This document shows positions 33,652 through 42,344 of a stretch of 64,000 bases of DNA, in pieces. A model generated the notes under the pieces. That model had not been told where the DNA came from, did not search any database, and was given only the letters and a program-made list of their open reading frames with translations. This stretch comes from Bacillus sp. OV322 (lineage in GTDB: Bacteria; Bacillota; Bacilli; Bacillales; DSM-1321), in assembly GCF_900112495.1 (NCBI RefSeq), contig NZ_FOMA01000008.1:1-64000 (forward strand), written 5' to 3'. The first letter of the stretch is position 1; each line of letters begins with the position of its first letter. Made by a program: the position numbers and the translations under genes.

Positions 33652-34515
33652 TTATCCTTTTGTCCCGGATGATATATTTGAGCCTTCGATGAAGTGACGC
33701 TGAAAGATAAAGAAAAGAATTAGCGTCGGAATCAGAACCATTACTGACATCGACATTAAGTAGTGCCACTGTACCTGCATGCTGCCCTTGAAGGTCTGAA
33801 GACCAAGCTGCAGGGTGTACAGCTTTTCATCGCTTAGATACAAGAGCGGCCCTAACAGGTCATTCCAGGAGCCGTTAAAGGAGAATACAGCTACCGTGAT
33901 CAGTGCAGGCTTTGTCAGCGGCAGCATAATGTGCCACCAGATTTTAAAGTGGCTGGCACCGTCCATGATCGCCGCCTCGATGAACTCGTCCGGTATGGTC
34001 ATCATGAATTGGCGAAGCAGGAAGATGAAAAACGCACTGCCTAGAAAAGCAGGAACAATTAAAGGCAGATAGGTATTTACCCAGCCGATTTTTGAGAACA
34101 TGATATACTGAGGGACCATTGTCACAAAACCCGGAATCAGCATAGTAGAAAGAACAAGTGTAAATAGAATATTTCTGCCTTTAAAACGGATTTTTGCAAA
34201 TCCGTATGCAACAAAGGAGTTCACAAGTACGCTGCCAATTGTAGACACTACAGAGATGAACAGTGTATTCAGCCCCCATCTTGTAAAAGGAGCTGAATTC
34301 CAGGCTTTGGCATAATTCGAGAAATGGAAGGCTTTCGGAATGAAAGACGGCGGGTTCTGCATAATTTCAGCTGGCGACTTCAGGGAAGTAGAAACCATCC
34401 ACCAAAGAGGCGTCAGCAAAACAAGGCTCCCAAGCACAAGTAACGTAAAAACAAGTGCATTCCTTGTATTTCTCCGGAATTTATTTGTTTTGTAAAACTT
34501 CACTTCTGTATTCAT
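33652..34515 (-). CDS. Carbohydrate ABC importer permease, MalG type
   Basis: A protein of 287 aa. A CUT1-family inner-membrane permease with about six membrane helices. The cytoplasmic EAA loop that docks on the ATPase is EAAIMDGASHFKIWWHIMLP (about 194-213). It overlaps the upstream permease gene by 4 bases (ATGA). Together with it and the binding protein it makes an importer for an oligosaccharide or similar solute. The ligand cannot be told from sequence. It is the last gene of the minus-strand operon. Confidence 0.92.
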   Translation of the reverse strand: MNTEVKFYKTNKFRRNTRNALVFTLLVLGSLVLLTPLWWMVSTSLKSPAEIMQNPPSFIPKAFHFSNYAKAWNSAPFTRWGLNTLFISVVSTIGSVLVNSFVAYGFAKIRFKGRNILFTLVLSTMLIPGFVTMVPQYIMFSKIGWVNTYLPLIVPAFLGSAFFIFLLRQFMMTIPDEFIEAAIMDGASHFKIWWHIMLPLTKPALITVAVFSFNGSWNDLLGPLLYLSDEKLYTLQLGLQTFKGSMQVQWHYLMSMSVMVLIPTLILFFIFQRHFIEGSNISSGTKG

Positions 34516-35537
34516 TTATTTTCACCTCCATCATAATGCACCCACTTTTTACTGAACTTCATGTTGAAGAAGGTGAGAACCATGATAATAACGAATAAGA
34601 ACCAGGCCATAGAGGATGCGTAGCCCATATCGAATACTTCAAAGGCATTGTTCCACATATGCAGATTAAAGAACAGCAGGGAGTTGGATGGCCCTCCGTC
34701 TCCATTCTGTGTCATCACATAGGCCTCCTGGAAAATTTGGAAAGCGCCAATTGTGCTTGTTATCAGATCAAAGAAGATAATCGGCGATAACATAGGCAGT
34801 GTGATGCGGAAGAACTTCTGAAAACTGTTTGCACCGTCCAGATCGGCTGCTTCATAGAGGGAAGGAGAGATGCTTTGCAAACGTGCAAGGTACAGAAGCA
34901 TGCCTCCTCCAACACTCCAAAGCTTCATCATGATAAGGGCAGGCTTTGTCCATGCCGGGTCGAACAGCCAGGATGGTCCTTCGATGCCGAACCAGCCAAG
35001 GAATGTGTTCACAAGGCCTGAAGATGGGCTTAACAGCTGCATCCACAAAAAGTAAACGGCCACGCCTGAAAGGATCGCAGGCAGATAAAAGATGGTACGG
35101 AATATCTTCATGCCTGGTATTCTCTGGTTCATTAATACAGCGACAAAGATGGCACCTGCGGTTGTGAGCGGAACGGAAAATAGGACAAAATAGCAGGTAT
35201 TCCATAAGGACGTCCAAAACAGGTCATCCATTGTGAACATTCTTTTATAGTTTGTGAGTCCGATAAAGTTCATCTTTGAGGTAATGTTGTAATCTGTGAA
35301 GCTCGCATAAAGTGAAAACAGGAGCGGGCCGGCCGTCAAAAATAGCAGGCCGATAAGCCATGGAGAGATGAATATGTATCCAATCAGGTTGTCAGATTTG
35401 CGGGTGCTGGATCTTGATTTTTTAAAAAGCAATATGTTTGGCTTTGTTTGTTTTCCTTCATTACCGGCACCAGTTTTCTTCTTCTGGGCTGATTCAATGG
35501 CGCCGGCTTCATTTTTAAGTGTTGCTTCTCGCATCAT
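34512..35537 (-). CDS. Carbohydrate ABC importer permease, MalF/UgpA type
   Basis: A protein of 341 aa. An unusually long charged N-terminus (about 45 residues, rich in K, E and N) precedes six membrane helices, which begin at NLIGYIFISPWLIGLLFL. The EAA loop is YEAADLDGANSFQKFFRITL. The start is placed at the ATG at 35537 (or 35534), with AGAGGT 5-8 bases upstream, rather than at the frame start 35573. It lies between the binding protein gene and the MalG-type permease. Confidence 0.9.
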   Translation of the reverse strand: MMREATLKNEAGAIESAQKKKTGAGNEGKQTKPNILLFKKSRSSTRKSDNLIGYIFISPWLIGLLFLTAGPLLFSLYASFTDYNITSKMNFIGLTNYKRMFTMDDLFWTSLWNTCYFVLFSVPLTTAGAIFVAVLMNQRIPGMKIFRTIFYLPAILSGVAVYFLWMQLLSPSSGLVNTFLGWFGIEGPSWLFDPAWTKPALIMMKLWSVGGGMLLYLARLQSISPSLYEAADLDGANSFQKFFRITLPMLSPIIFFDLITSTIGAFQIFQEAYVMTQNGDGGPSNSLLFFNLHMWNNAFEVFDMGYASSMAWFLFVIIMVLTFFNMKFSKKWVHYDGGENK

Positions 35538-35596
35538 GCCAGACCTCTTTTCATTAGAAAGAAGAGAAGCCAAGATGGCCTCTCATTCTATCGTTC

Positions 35597-36889
35597 TTAT
35601 TTTTTTTGCTGCTTTACATCTTTTTCTGCTTTTTCAAGTGCCTTCTTCGCCGATTTCTTGCCATGGATGGCTGCGTCTATCTGCGGGTCGATTCTTGACT
35701 GGTAATCCGGATAATGAATCGGTACAGGATGAAGCCTGGTATCCTTCAGATTATCCACAGCCTGCTGATAAACCATTTTTTCCTTGCCGCTAAAACCTTT
35801 AATCACGTTTTTGGCAGCCTGCATGTTGGCGATATTATCATAGTTTTTCTTTGCCCAGTATTCCTGTGCCTTTACGCCAGCCATGTATTTTATGAAGGCT
35901 GCTGCTTCTTTTGGATGCTTGGCGCCTTTAGGGATTTCCAGTACAAATCCGCCGCCTTCATTCCAGTGCCTGCTGCTGCTGTCATAGGCAGGCATAGGAG
36001 CTACACCAAAGTCCATGTTTGTTTTAGAATCGCGGATCTGCGTATAGAATGTGGCAACATCTGTCCACATGGAAACCTTGCCGGATATGAATGGGTTGGA
36101 TTGGCCGCTGCCGAAGTCTGCTTCATATTTCTGCAGGTTTTTATCTCCAAGGCGTTTTCTCCAATCGGCGATCCATTTCAGTGTTTCTATCTTTCTTGGA
36201 GTCGTAATCTCAAGCTTGTCACCTTCTATAAAGCCTTTTCCGTTGTCTGCATTGGCCATCCAGCTTCCTGCACCAAAGCTTCCCCATGTCGGATAAAAGC
36301 CGATGCGCTCATAGCTGCTGCCTTTTTTTACATCGAGTTTCTTAGCATAATCTTCAAGCTCTTTCCATGTGGAAGGAGGGCGGTTAGGGTCGAGTCCCGC
36401 TTCTTTGAAATCTTTTTTATTGTAGAAAAGCAAACGTGTATCTGTTGTAAAGGGAACGCCGTAGAATTTCCCTTTGTATTCAACGGTCTTCCAGAGGTTC
36501 GGGTACAACTCATTTTTGATGCTTTCATTTATGTATGGAGACAGGTCCTCAGATTGCTTATTTTGTGCCCGGTGGGAAACACTGTTTATGTCATTGACGA
36601 TAACATCTGCGGGATTTCCCGCTGCGACTGCTGCCAGGTTCTTTGTCCAAATATCTCCCCATGGCACATATGTATGTTTAACTTCAATTTTATCTTGTGA
36701 TTGATTGAAATCCTTCACAATTTTCTCAATTACCGGTTTTCTTGTTTCAGAGCCCCAGAAAGTCTGGAAGCTTACAACCACTTTTCCGTCCTTTGTTTTA
36801 TCAGATGCACCGCCCGATCCGCCTGAGCATGCAGAGAGCATCAAGCAGGCAGCGACTGACATCAGCAAAACCCATTTCATTCTTCTCAC
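35597..36889 (-). CDS. Sugar-type extracellular solute-binding lipoprotein
   Basis: A protein of 430 aa. A lipoprotein signal with lipobox LSAC gives Cys21, followed by a GGSGG linker and a family 1 solute-binding fold (QTFWGSETRKPVIEKIVKDFNQ, NPADVIVNDINS). GTG at 36889 is chosen because GGAGG ends 8 bases upstream; the ATG at 36904 overlaps that site. No ATPase gene is in the operon, so a shared MsmX-type ATPase is presumably used. No local regulator or glycosidase is present to hint at the substrate. Confidence 0.92.
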   Translation of the reverse strand: MRRMKWVLLMSVAACLMLSACSGGSGGASDKTKDGKVVVSFQTFWGSETRKPVIEKIVKDFNQSQDKIEVKHTYVPWGDIWTKNLAAVAAGNPADVIVNDINSVSHRAQNKQSEDLSPYINESIKNELYPNLWKTVEYKGKFYGVPFTTDTRLLFYNKKDFKEAGLDPNRPPSTWKELEDYAKKLDVKKGSSYERIGFYPTWGSFGAGSWMANADNGKGFIEGDKLEITTPRKIETLKWIADWRKRLGDKNLQKYEADFGSGQSNPFISGKVSMWTDVATFYTQIRDSKTNMDFGVAPMPAYDSSSRHWNEGGGFVLEIPKGAKHPKEAAAFIKYMAGVKAQEYWAKKNYDNIANMQAAKNVIKGFSGKEKMVYQQAVDNLKDTRLHPVPIHYPDYQSRIDPQIDAAIHGKKSAKKALEKAEKDVKQQKK

Positions 36890-36921
36890 AATATGTACCT
36901 CCATTTAGTTGTTATTTCAAG

Positions 36922-36950
36922 AAAGTATTCCAACCTTGCATTTACCACAA
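36922..36950 (-). promoter_or_regulatory. Candidate sigma-A promoter of the ABC operon
   Basis: On the minus strand TTGTGG (36945-36950), a 17-base spacer and TACTTT (36922-36927), 33 bases before the binding-protein start. Confidence 0.55.
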
Positions 36951-36963
36951 ATAACAACAAATG

Positions 36964-36995
36964 AAACCTGCTAAATTTATCCGGCAGGTTTTTTT
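36964..36995 (+). terminator. Plus-strand terminator with no plus-strand gene before it
   Basis: AACCTGC and GCAGGTT flank TAAATTTATCCG, followed by seven T on the plus strand. The upstream sequence is the antisense strand of the ABC operon. It may block antisense transcription or end an unannotated RNA. The remaining gap to 37225 has a TATAAT at 37064-37069 that may serve dagK. Confidence 0.6.
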
Positions 36996-37225
36996 GTGGA
37001 ATCTGTTAGTGGCTCCGCACCCATAAATCATTGCTTGAACTGGAGTTATGGAGTGAAATGCAGTATAATTTTTAGCGGGAATGCTGATTGAAAAAAAGCG
37101 GATATGAGCGGATAAGAAAAGATAGGCGCCAGGATGGACTGGCTGCCAGCGGGACATTGCATTTTTAGATATGAATCGTTACCATAAAAAGACAAAGTCT
37201 TGATTTTGAAAATAGGATGATGGAA

Positions 37226-38140
37226 ATGAAAAGAGCAAGATTGATTTATAATCCGACTTCAGGCAGGGAAGCAATCAAGAAGCATCTGCCGCAAGTATTG
37301 GCAAAGCTTGAAATGGCAGGCTATGAAGCCTCCTGCCACGCCACGACGTGTGAGGGTGATGCCACGAATGCTGCACGGATTGCCATTGAGCGGGGCTATG
37401 ATACGGTAATTGCAGCAGGCGGTGACGGCACGATTTATGAGGTTGTTAATGGGCTAGCCGATGCTGAGGTTCGTCCTAATCTTGGAATCATTCCGGTTGG
37501 GACAACCAATGACTTTGCGCGCGCCATCCATGTGCCAAGGTCCATTGAAAATGCTGTGGATATTATTGCAGCTGGCCATACCATGCCAATAGATATCGGG
37601 AAAATGAACGAAAAATACTTTATAAATATTGCCGGCGGAGGGCGCCTGACTGAGCTCACTTATGAAGTGCCAAGCAAGCTGAAGACCATGATCGGGCAGC
37701 TTGCATACTACTTAAAGGGTATTGAGATGCTGCCATCCATCAAGCCGACAGAAGTTAGCATTGAATATGACGGAAAAATCTTCGAAGGCGAAATCATGCT
37801 GTTTTTAGTGGCGAATACGAATTCAGTCGGCGGTTTTGAAAGACTTGCCCCGGATGCATCACTGAATGACGGAATGTTTACCATGCTGATTCTTAAGAAA
37901 ACGAACCTGGCTGATTTCATCAGGATCGCTTCATTGGCCATTCGAGGCGAGCATGTGAATGACCGGAATGTCATCTATGCCAAAGCCAACAGAATCAAGG
38001 TCATTACTAAGGACAAAATGCAGCTGAATCTGGATGGGGAATTCGGCGGGCTTGCACCTGCAGAATTTGTGAACCAGTACCGCCATTTCAATGTGTTTGT
38101 GCCTAAAGGCAAACTTGCTGATGATCCGGCTAATCAATAA
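37226..38140 (+). CDS. dagK: Diacylglycerol kinase DagK/DgkB
   Basis: A protein of 304 aa. It phosphorylates diacylglycerol released during lipoteichoic acid synthesis, recycling it to phosphatidic acid. The ATP-binding GGDGT is at 65-69, preceded by IYNPTSGRE (7-15). PVGTTNDFARA and MQLNLDGEFGG are conserved in the DgkB family. The ATG at 37226 matches the family N-terminus (MKRARLIYNP); ATGs at 37217 and 37220 are alternatives. It corresponds to yerQ in the B. subtilis order, displaced from gatB by the ABC importer. Confidence 0.95.
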   Translation: MKRARLIYNPTSGREAIKKHLPQVLAKLEMAGYEASCHATTCEGDATNAARIAIERGYDTVIAAGGDGTIYEVVNGLADAEVRPNLGIIPVGTTNDFARAIHVPRSIENAVDIIAAGHTMPIDIGKMNEKYFINIAGGGRLTELTYEVPSKLKTMIGQLAYYLKGIEMLPSIKPTEVSIEYDGKIFEGEIMLFLVANTNSVGGFERLAPDASLNDGMFTMLILKKTNLADFIRIASLAIRGEHVNDRNVIYAKANRIKVITKDKMQLNLDGEFGGLAPAEFVNQYRHFNVFVPKGKLADDPANQ

Positions 38141-38154
38141 TGCTGAATGAAAAC

Positions 38155-38193
38155 AAATACCCCCTGAGATAGCAGTCTCAGGGGGTATTTTAT
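38155..38193 (+). terminator. Terminator after dagK
   Basis: AAATACCCCCTGAGA (38155-38169) pairs perfectly with TCTCAGGGGGTATTT (38176-38190). Confidence 0.93.
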
Positions 38194-38210
38194 ATTTAGG
38201 CTGCCTTTGG

Positions 38211-38312
38211 TGTCTCGCCTTCCCGCTAATCTAAGCAGGAGTCTCGCACATTGCACTCCAATCGGCCCCATTTAATAATGAGATCACCTCTCAGAACTCA
38301 TTAAAAAACAAC
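38211..38312. repeat. Dispersed element, right-half copy
   Basis: The segment from TGTCTCGCCT through CCCGCTAAT, CAGGAGTCTCGCAC and CTCCAATC to CCTCTCAGAACTCATTAAAAAACA aligns with the right half of the complete copy (29600-29690), with scattered changes. The left half is missing. The remaining sequence to about 38460 shows no gene. Confidence 0.7.
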
Positions 38313-38468
38313 AATGTTTAAGAAAAGAGCCTATATTTATTAAAATTGCGCCAAAAAATGAAGGCAGGGAAGCATAAATGGGCTAGGCACGAGAAAAACA
38401 CTTAGAGCCTGTCTCATGCCGTTTACTTTATAGTTAGAATAAATATAAAAAAAATATAAACCAGTACC

Positions 38469-38497
38469 TTGCAATAAACAATAGCGGGTGGTATATT
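38469..38497 (+). promoter_or_regulatory. Candidate sigma-A promoter of the padR operon
   Basis: TTGCAA (38469-38474), a 17-base spacer and TATATT (38492-38497). Downstream, GTAC-containing inverted sequence around 38509-38533 (GGTACATATCATGGAACAGTACC, given here as position only for its ends) may be the PadR operator. Confidence 0.55.
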
Positions 38498-38572
38498 ATG
38501 AATTAAAGGTACATATCATGGAACAGTACCATACAATGTATAGTAGTAAAAAGGTGATAAGGGGTGTGAAAG

Positions 38573-38896
38573 GTGAACGTACAATTTAAAAAAGGCGTCT
38601 TGGAGTTATGCGTGCTCGTGCTTTTAGATAAAAAAGACCGCTACGGATATGAGCTTGTGCAAAAAATATCCGATCAGATAGAAATTTCTGAGGGCTCTGT
38701 GTATCCCTTGCTTAGAAGGCTAACAAAGGAAGAGTATTTCACGACATATTTGCAGGAATCGAGCGAGGGCCCTTCACGTAAGTACTACAAGCTTACAGAT
38801 AAAGGGCGTAATTACTTGAAAGAGCTGATAGCAGAGTGGAATGAGTTTACAAATGGAGTCAATACATTAATTAAAGAAGGTGTGAGCCATGAATAA
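38573..38896 (+). CDS. PadR-family transcriptional regulator
   Basis: A protein of 107 aa. The winged helix-turn-helix includes YGYELVQKI and EGSVYPLLRRLTKEEYFTTY (about 42-61), then a wing with SRKYYKLTDKGR. This is the short PadR subfamily typically encoded with DUF1700 membrane proteins. The start is GTG at 38573, with AAGGGG 8 bases upstream. It overlaps the next gene by 8 bases. It is likely an autorepressor of this three-gene operon, relieved by an unknown signal. Confidence 0.93.
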   Translation: MNVQFKKGVLELCVLVLLDKKDRYGYELVQKISDQIEISEGSVYPLLRRLTKEEYFTTYLQESSEGPSRKYYKLTDKGRNYLKELIAEWNEFTNGVNTLIKEGVSHE

Positions 38897-39449
38897 AGAA
38901 CAATATCTGCATCAATTGGATATGGCCCTGAAGCGTCTTCCTGCTCATGAGAGAAAGGATATCCTTTGGGATTATGAAGAACACTTCGCAAACGGGATTG
39001 AGGAAGGCAAAAGTGAGGAGCGGATTTCAGCTTCACTAGGGTCTCCCCAGCAAAACGCCAAGGAGCTGCTTGCTTCTTATCATATAGGAAAGGCCGAAAA
39101 GAAGGTTACAACCGGAAATATCCTGCGGGCGACATGGGCTGCACTCGGGCTTGGGTTTTTCAATATTGTGTTTATCCTGGGGCCTGTGATTGGAATAGCT
39201 GGTGCAATGGCCGCAGGATGGATTTCAGGAGCAGCTTTTATCCTTAGCCCTCTTATGGTCCTTGTGGGTTCAGCGATTTACCGTGGTACCTTCGAATGGT
39301 ATGATTTGTTCTTTTCTATAGGATTATGCGGAGCCGGGCTCTTCATTTTAATTGGCATGTACTACGCAACATATGCATTGGTCCGCGGGCTGATCCGTTA
39401 TCTGAAATTCAATGCTTCTGTTGTGAAAGGCGGTCTGAATCGTGGGTAA
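38889..39449 (+). CDS. DUF1700/HAAS-domain membrane protein
   Basis: A protein of 186 aa. The N-terminal HAAS-like helical domain (KEQYLHQLDMALKRLPAHERKDILWDYEEHF-type, to about residue 60) is followed by about three membrane helices (about 85-160). HAAS domains are thought to link with PadR-type regulators. The ATG lies within the padR end; AAGAAGGTGTGAGCC holds the ribosome site. It overlaps the DUF4097 gene by 8 bases. Together they look like an envelope-stress or surface module of unknown role. Confidence 0.88.
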   Translation: MNKEQYLHQLDMALKRLPAHERKDILWDYEEHFANGIEEGKSEERISASLGSPQQNAKELLASYHIGKAEKKVTTGNILRATWAALGLGFFNIVFILGPVIGIAGAMAAGWISGAAFILSPLMVLVGSAIYRGTFEWYDLFFSIGLCGAGLFILIGMYYATYALVRGLIRYLKFNASVVKGGLNRG

Positions 39450-40242
39450 AATAAAAAAACTAAGTATACTGGCAGCTCTTCTTTTGATCATTGGAATTGC
39501 AGGGGCACTTTTAACGTATCAATCAGGAAAAGAAGTACGGATTTCGCAAAACAAAACAGCAGCAGATTCAAACTACAAAAACGTGGTCATTGATACTGAC
39601 AATGCAGGTGTGGAAATTCAGCCTATTTCTTCAGGACCGGCAAAAGCAGTACTGAGCGGCAAAAGCTCCGATCAAAAGCAGCTGGACTTTACCATAAAAA
39701 AAGAAGGCTCTACACTGAAAATTAAAGTAAAAGAAAAGCAGAGAAAGTTCTATAATTTTGATTTTTCCTTTACTTCTTTAAAGCTGAAGGTGTATATTCC
39801 GCAAAAGCAGTACAGATCACTGACCGTTCATAATGATAATGGACTTATTAAGGCAAAAGATATGAAAACGGACAGCCTGACATTAATTGTAAATAACGGC
39901 TATGTCGACCTGAAGAATATTCAATCAAAACACTCATCCATTTCTGCAGATAATGGCAGGATGTTTTTAGATAAGGTAACTGGCGATGTGAAGGCAGCGG
40001 CAAATAACGGGGAAATCAAGATGATTGCTAGTGACCTTGAACGCAATATCACACTTGACTGCGATAATGGCAAAGTTTCTATCAAAACAGAAAAAGAGCC
40101 CCGGAATGCAGCCTTCCACGTTAGAGCCGATAACGGTAAAATCAACATCCTTGATAAGTATCAGCATGATGCAGTACTTGGCAGCGGAAAATATAAAATC
40201 AGGCTTACAACGAATAATGGAAGTATTGAAGTGAAACGGTAA
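39442..40242 (+). CDS. DUF4097 putative adhesin-like surface protein
   Basis: A protein of 266 aa. One N-terminal membrane segment (about 7-24) anchors an extracellular part with repeated beta-strand units: VIDTDNAGVEIQPI, LTVHNDNGLIKAKD, LIVNNGYVDLKN, ISADNGRMFLDK, AAANNGEIKMIA, LDCDNGKVSIKT, VRADNGKINILD, LTTNNGSIEVKR. The recurring DNG/NNG turns mark the DUF4097 right-handed beta-helix family. The start is GTG at 39442, with AAAGGCGG upstream. It is the last gene of the PadR-DUF1700-DUF4097 operon. Confidence 0.88.
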   Translation: MGKIKKLSILAALLLIIGIAGALLTYQSGKEVRISQNKTAADSNYKNVVIDTDNAGVEIQPISSGPAKAVLSGKSSDQKQLDFTIKKEGSTLKIKVKEKQRKFYNFDFSFTSLKLKVYIPQKQYRSLTVHNDNGLIKAKDMKTDSLTLIVNNGYVDLKNIQSKHSSISADNGRMFLDKVTGDVKAAANNGEIKMIASDLERNITLDCDNGKVSIKTEKEPRNAAFHVRADNGKINILDKYQHDAVLGSGKYKIRLTTNNGSIEVKR

Positions 40243-40325
40243 TTTTCATAGAATTAAAAGACTGCGGGATATGCCTGCAGTTTCTTTGTATAATGGATCT
40301 GATGCCAAGGCAGAAAGGAAGACAA

Positions 40326-40883
40326 ATGGATAAAGATATATTGCTGTTTTTGCAGGAAGGAACGTTGTTGTCAGGAGTGTTCAGCTTTTTGCTGATGATG
40401 GTCCTTGCCTTTATTCCCGCTATGCCAATACCAGCTGCAGCAGGTGCAATTGGAGCTGTTTTCGGATTCTGGCCTGCCTTTCTGATCAGCTGGGGCGGAG
40501 CGGTTTTTGGCGCACTTTTGATGTTTATACTGTCACGTTTCCTATTCCGCAATAAAGCATATGGGTTGATTAAAAAATATAAGAAAGCAGATGCCCTACT
40601 TCATTTTATCGAGAATAATGCCTTTCTTTCTCTTTTGATTGTAAGGCTCTTGCCCATATTTCCTTCAGCTGTGATTAATCTCGGAGCGGCACTTTCCGGA
40701 ATAAAAACGAGAACCTTTCTTCTTGCTGCTTTGCTTGGCAAGCTGCCGGCCATGCTGACATTTACCCTTGCAGGAAATCAGCTCGAAAAAGGAAATTGGC
40801 CGATACTAGTTCTTGTTGGCCTTTATATACTTGTCATACTTTTGGCCGCGGCCAGAATTCGGAAAGTGATTGGCGAGCGCTAA
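40326..40883 (+). CDS. DedA/TVP38-like membrane protein (SNARE-associated fold)
   Basis: A protein of 185 aa with about five hydrophobic segments. The FIPAMPIPAAAGAIGAVFGFWPAFLISWGGAVFGA region and the later RLLPIFPSAVINLGAALSGI are the re-entrant loop motifs of the VTT/TVP38 family, implicated in lipid carrier movement across the membrane. ATG at 40326 is supported by AAAGGAAGA; the frame extension to 40293 is not. It stands alone after the DUF4097 operon. Confidence 0.85.
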   Translation: MDKDILLFLQEGTLLSGVFSFLLMMVLAFIPAMPIPAAAGAIGAVFGFWPAFLISWGGAVFGALLMFILSRFLFRNKAYGLIKKYKKADALLHFIENNAFLSLLIVRLLPIFPSAVINLGAALSGIKTRTFLLAALLGKLPAMLTFTLAGNQLEKGNWPILVLVGLYILVILLAAARIRKVIGER

Positions 40884-40966
40884 AATATTATAATGTAATA
40901 AAGATTCGAAGAAGGGCAGCTCTGCAGAAGATGCAGGGCTGTTTCTTTATATAAAAGGATTACAGC

Positions 40967-40994
40967 AAATTTAATCAAACGTTTGATTAAATTT
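40967..40994. promoter_or_regulatory. 28-bp perfect palindrome upstream of a GNAT gene
   Basis: The 20-mer TTAATCAAACGTTTGATTAA (40971-40990) is flanked by AAAT and ATTT, giving a 28-bp perfect palindrome. The same 20-mer lies over the purF stop at 9933-9952. It is 59 bases before the GNAT start, a good operator position, and is followed by a T run, so a terminator role is also possible. A hairpin with AGCTCTGCA and TGCAGGGCT lies upstream at 40918-40942. Confidence 0.65.
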
Positions 40995-41052
40995 TTTTCT
41001 CCTATTTTAACTATGGTAAAGTAGAGAAAACGTATAAAAGGGAGAGAAGGAC

Positions 41053-41610
41053 ATGCAAGTCAGACAAGCGAGAATAGAAGATGCAGCACAGGCTGCAGAA
41101 CTGATCCACCTGGCCATCAAGGACATTGCCGAGGCACTGACAGGGGAAACGGAGGAAGAGAAAATAAGAAAAGTGCTGCGTGATTATTTCTGCCAGGAAG
41201 TAAATAGGCTGAGCTACCGCAATACGCTTGTGGCAGAAATGGAGGGAAGGGCCGCCGGCATTATTATCTCCTATTATGGAAGTGATGCAAGTGAGCTCGA
41301 TGCCCCGATTATCGCTCATTTACACTCATCAGGAAGCACAAATGGTGCTGTTGAAAAGGAAGCGGAAGATGAAGATTATTATATTGATACATTGAGTGTA
41401 AACCCTGCGCATTGGGGGAAAAGGGTAGGAACATGCCTTGTGGCGGAATCGGAAAAGCTAGCTAAGGAAAAAGGCTATAAAACCATATCCTTAAACGTGG
41501 AAGAGGACAATATAAGAGCGCGGAAGCTATATAGCAGACTCGGCTACACTACTTCAAAGGTTATAACAATCAATCATCACAGTTATGAATATATGGTAAA
41601 AACTCTTTAA
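41053..41610 (+). CDS. GNAT-family N-acetyltransferase
   Basis: A protein of 185 aa. It has a single GNAT domain, with the acetyl-CoA pyrophosphate loop in HWGKRVGTCLVAESEKLA and the C-terminal strand LNVEEDNIRARKLYSRLGY. The substrate is unknown. GGGAGAGAAGG is the ribosome site. It shares a transcription unit with the hydrolase gene 12 bases downstream. A large perfect palindrome upstream suggests dedicated regulation. Confidence 0.9.
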   Translation: MQVRQARIEDAAQAAELIHLAIKDIAEALTGETEEEKIRKVLRDYFCQEVNRLSYRNTLVAEMEGRAAGIIISYYGSDASELDAPIIAHLHSSGSTNGAVEKEAEDEDYYIDTLSVNPAHWGKRVGTCLVAESEKLAKEKGYKTISLNVEEDNIRARKLYSRLGYTTSKVITINHHSYEYMVKTL

Positions 41611-41622
41611 GGAGGCAAAAGG

Positions 41623-42336
41623 ATGCTTGAGGGCTGGGTGAGAAACGGAGACGTACGGATTCATTATTTAGATAACACAGGTTCATCCAATGAAAACATC
41701 CCGCTAGTGATGGTTCCCGGCTTGGCTGAAACAGGAGAGGATTACAGTGATATTCTTGAGGCGCTGCTGCCGAGACGGGTCATTGTGATCACCATGAGAG
41801 GCAGGGGCCAAAGCGATACGCCTCATCATGGTTATACGCTTCGTGACCATGCAGAGGATATCAGCAGTGTGATCAATCATGTGGATATCGGCAAATTTGT
41901 GCTGTTTGGCTATGGGGCCGGAGTCATCTACAGCCTTCGCTATGCTGCAGATCATATGAGGCAGATCAGCGGCATTATTATCGGAGATTATCCTGCAGTA
42001 TCTTTGGATTTTCAGGAGGGGTGGAGCGAGTTTTTCGCTAAAATCCCAGGCCGTCACGGAAATGTGCTTGACCGGATGACGATGGAAACATTAAAGGAAA
42101 TTGAAAAGGATTCCGAGGAGGTCAGCTTTCTTGAGGATCTGAAAAATATGGCCTTCCCCGTATTGATTCTGCGCAGCAGCAGCGGCAAAGCAGGACTTAC
42201 TGAGGAAGGGGCAAAAGAATACCTGGCAGCGGTGCCGGATGGTAGGATCCGTATTCTGGATGAAGATGGGGAAGAACCTGTTGCAGAGGAGTTTGTCAAA
42301 ACATTGGATGATTTTTTCCAGGAAATAGAGCGCTGA
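41623..42336 (+). CDS. Alpha/beta-hydrolase fold protein lacking the usual nucleophile
   Basis: A protein of 237 aa. The fold is clear: VMVPGLAETGEDY oxyanion region, TMRGRGQSDTPHHGYTLRDHAEDI, and an elbow at FVLFGYGAGVIYSL (about 102-115). The elbow reads G-Y-G-A-G, so the position of the catalytic Ser, Cys or Asp is Gly. It may be non-enzymatic, use another residue, or be a decayed gene. It is co-directional with the GNAT gene. GGAGGCAAAAGG precedes the ATG. Confidence 0.85.
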   Translation: MLEGWVRNGDVRIHYLDNTGSSNENIPLVMVPGLAETGEDYSDILEALLPRRVIVITMRGRGQSDTPHHGYTLRDHAEDISSVINHVDIGKFVLFGYGAGVIYSLRYAADHMRQISGIIIGDYPAVSLDFQEGWSEFFAKIPGRHGNVLDRMTMETLKEIEKDSEEVSFLEDLKNMAFPVLILRSSSGKAGLTEEGAKEYLAAVPDGRIRILDEDGEEPVAEEFVKTLDDFFQEIER

Positions 42337-42344
42337 CTGCAACA

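Noticed and set aside
37171..37187. CcpA cre-like site before dagK (TATGAATCGTTACCATA)
   Set aside because: The spacing between TG and CG is one base short of the cre consensus and the right half mismatches.
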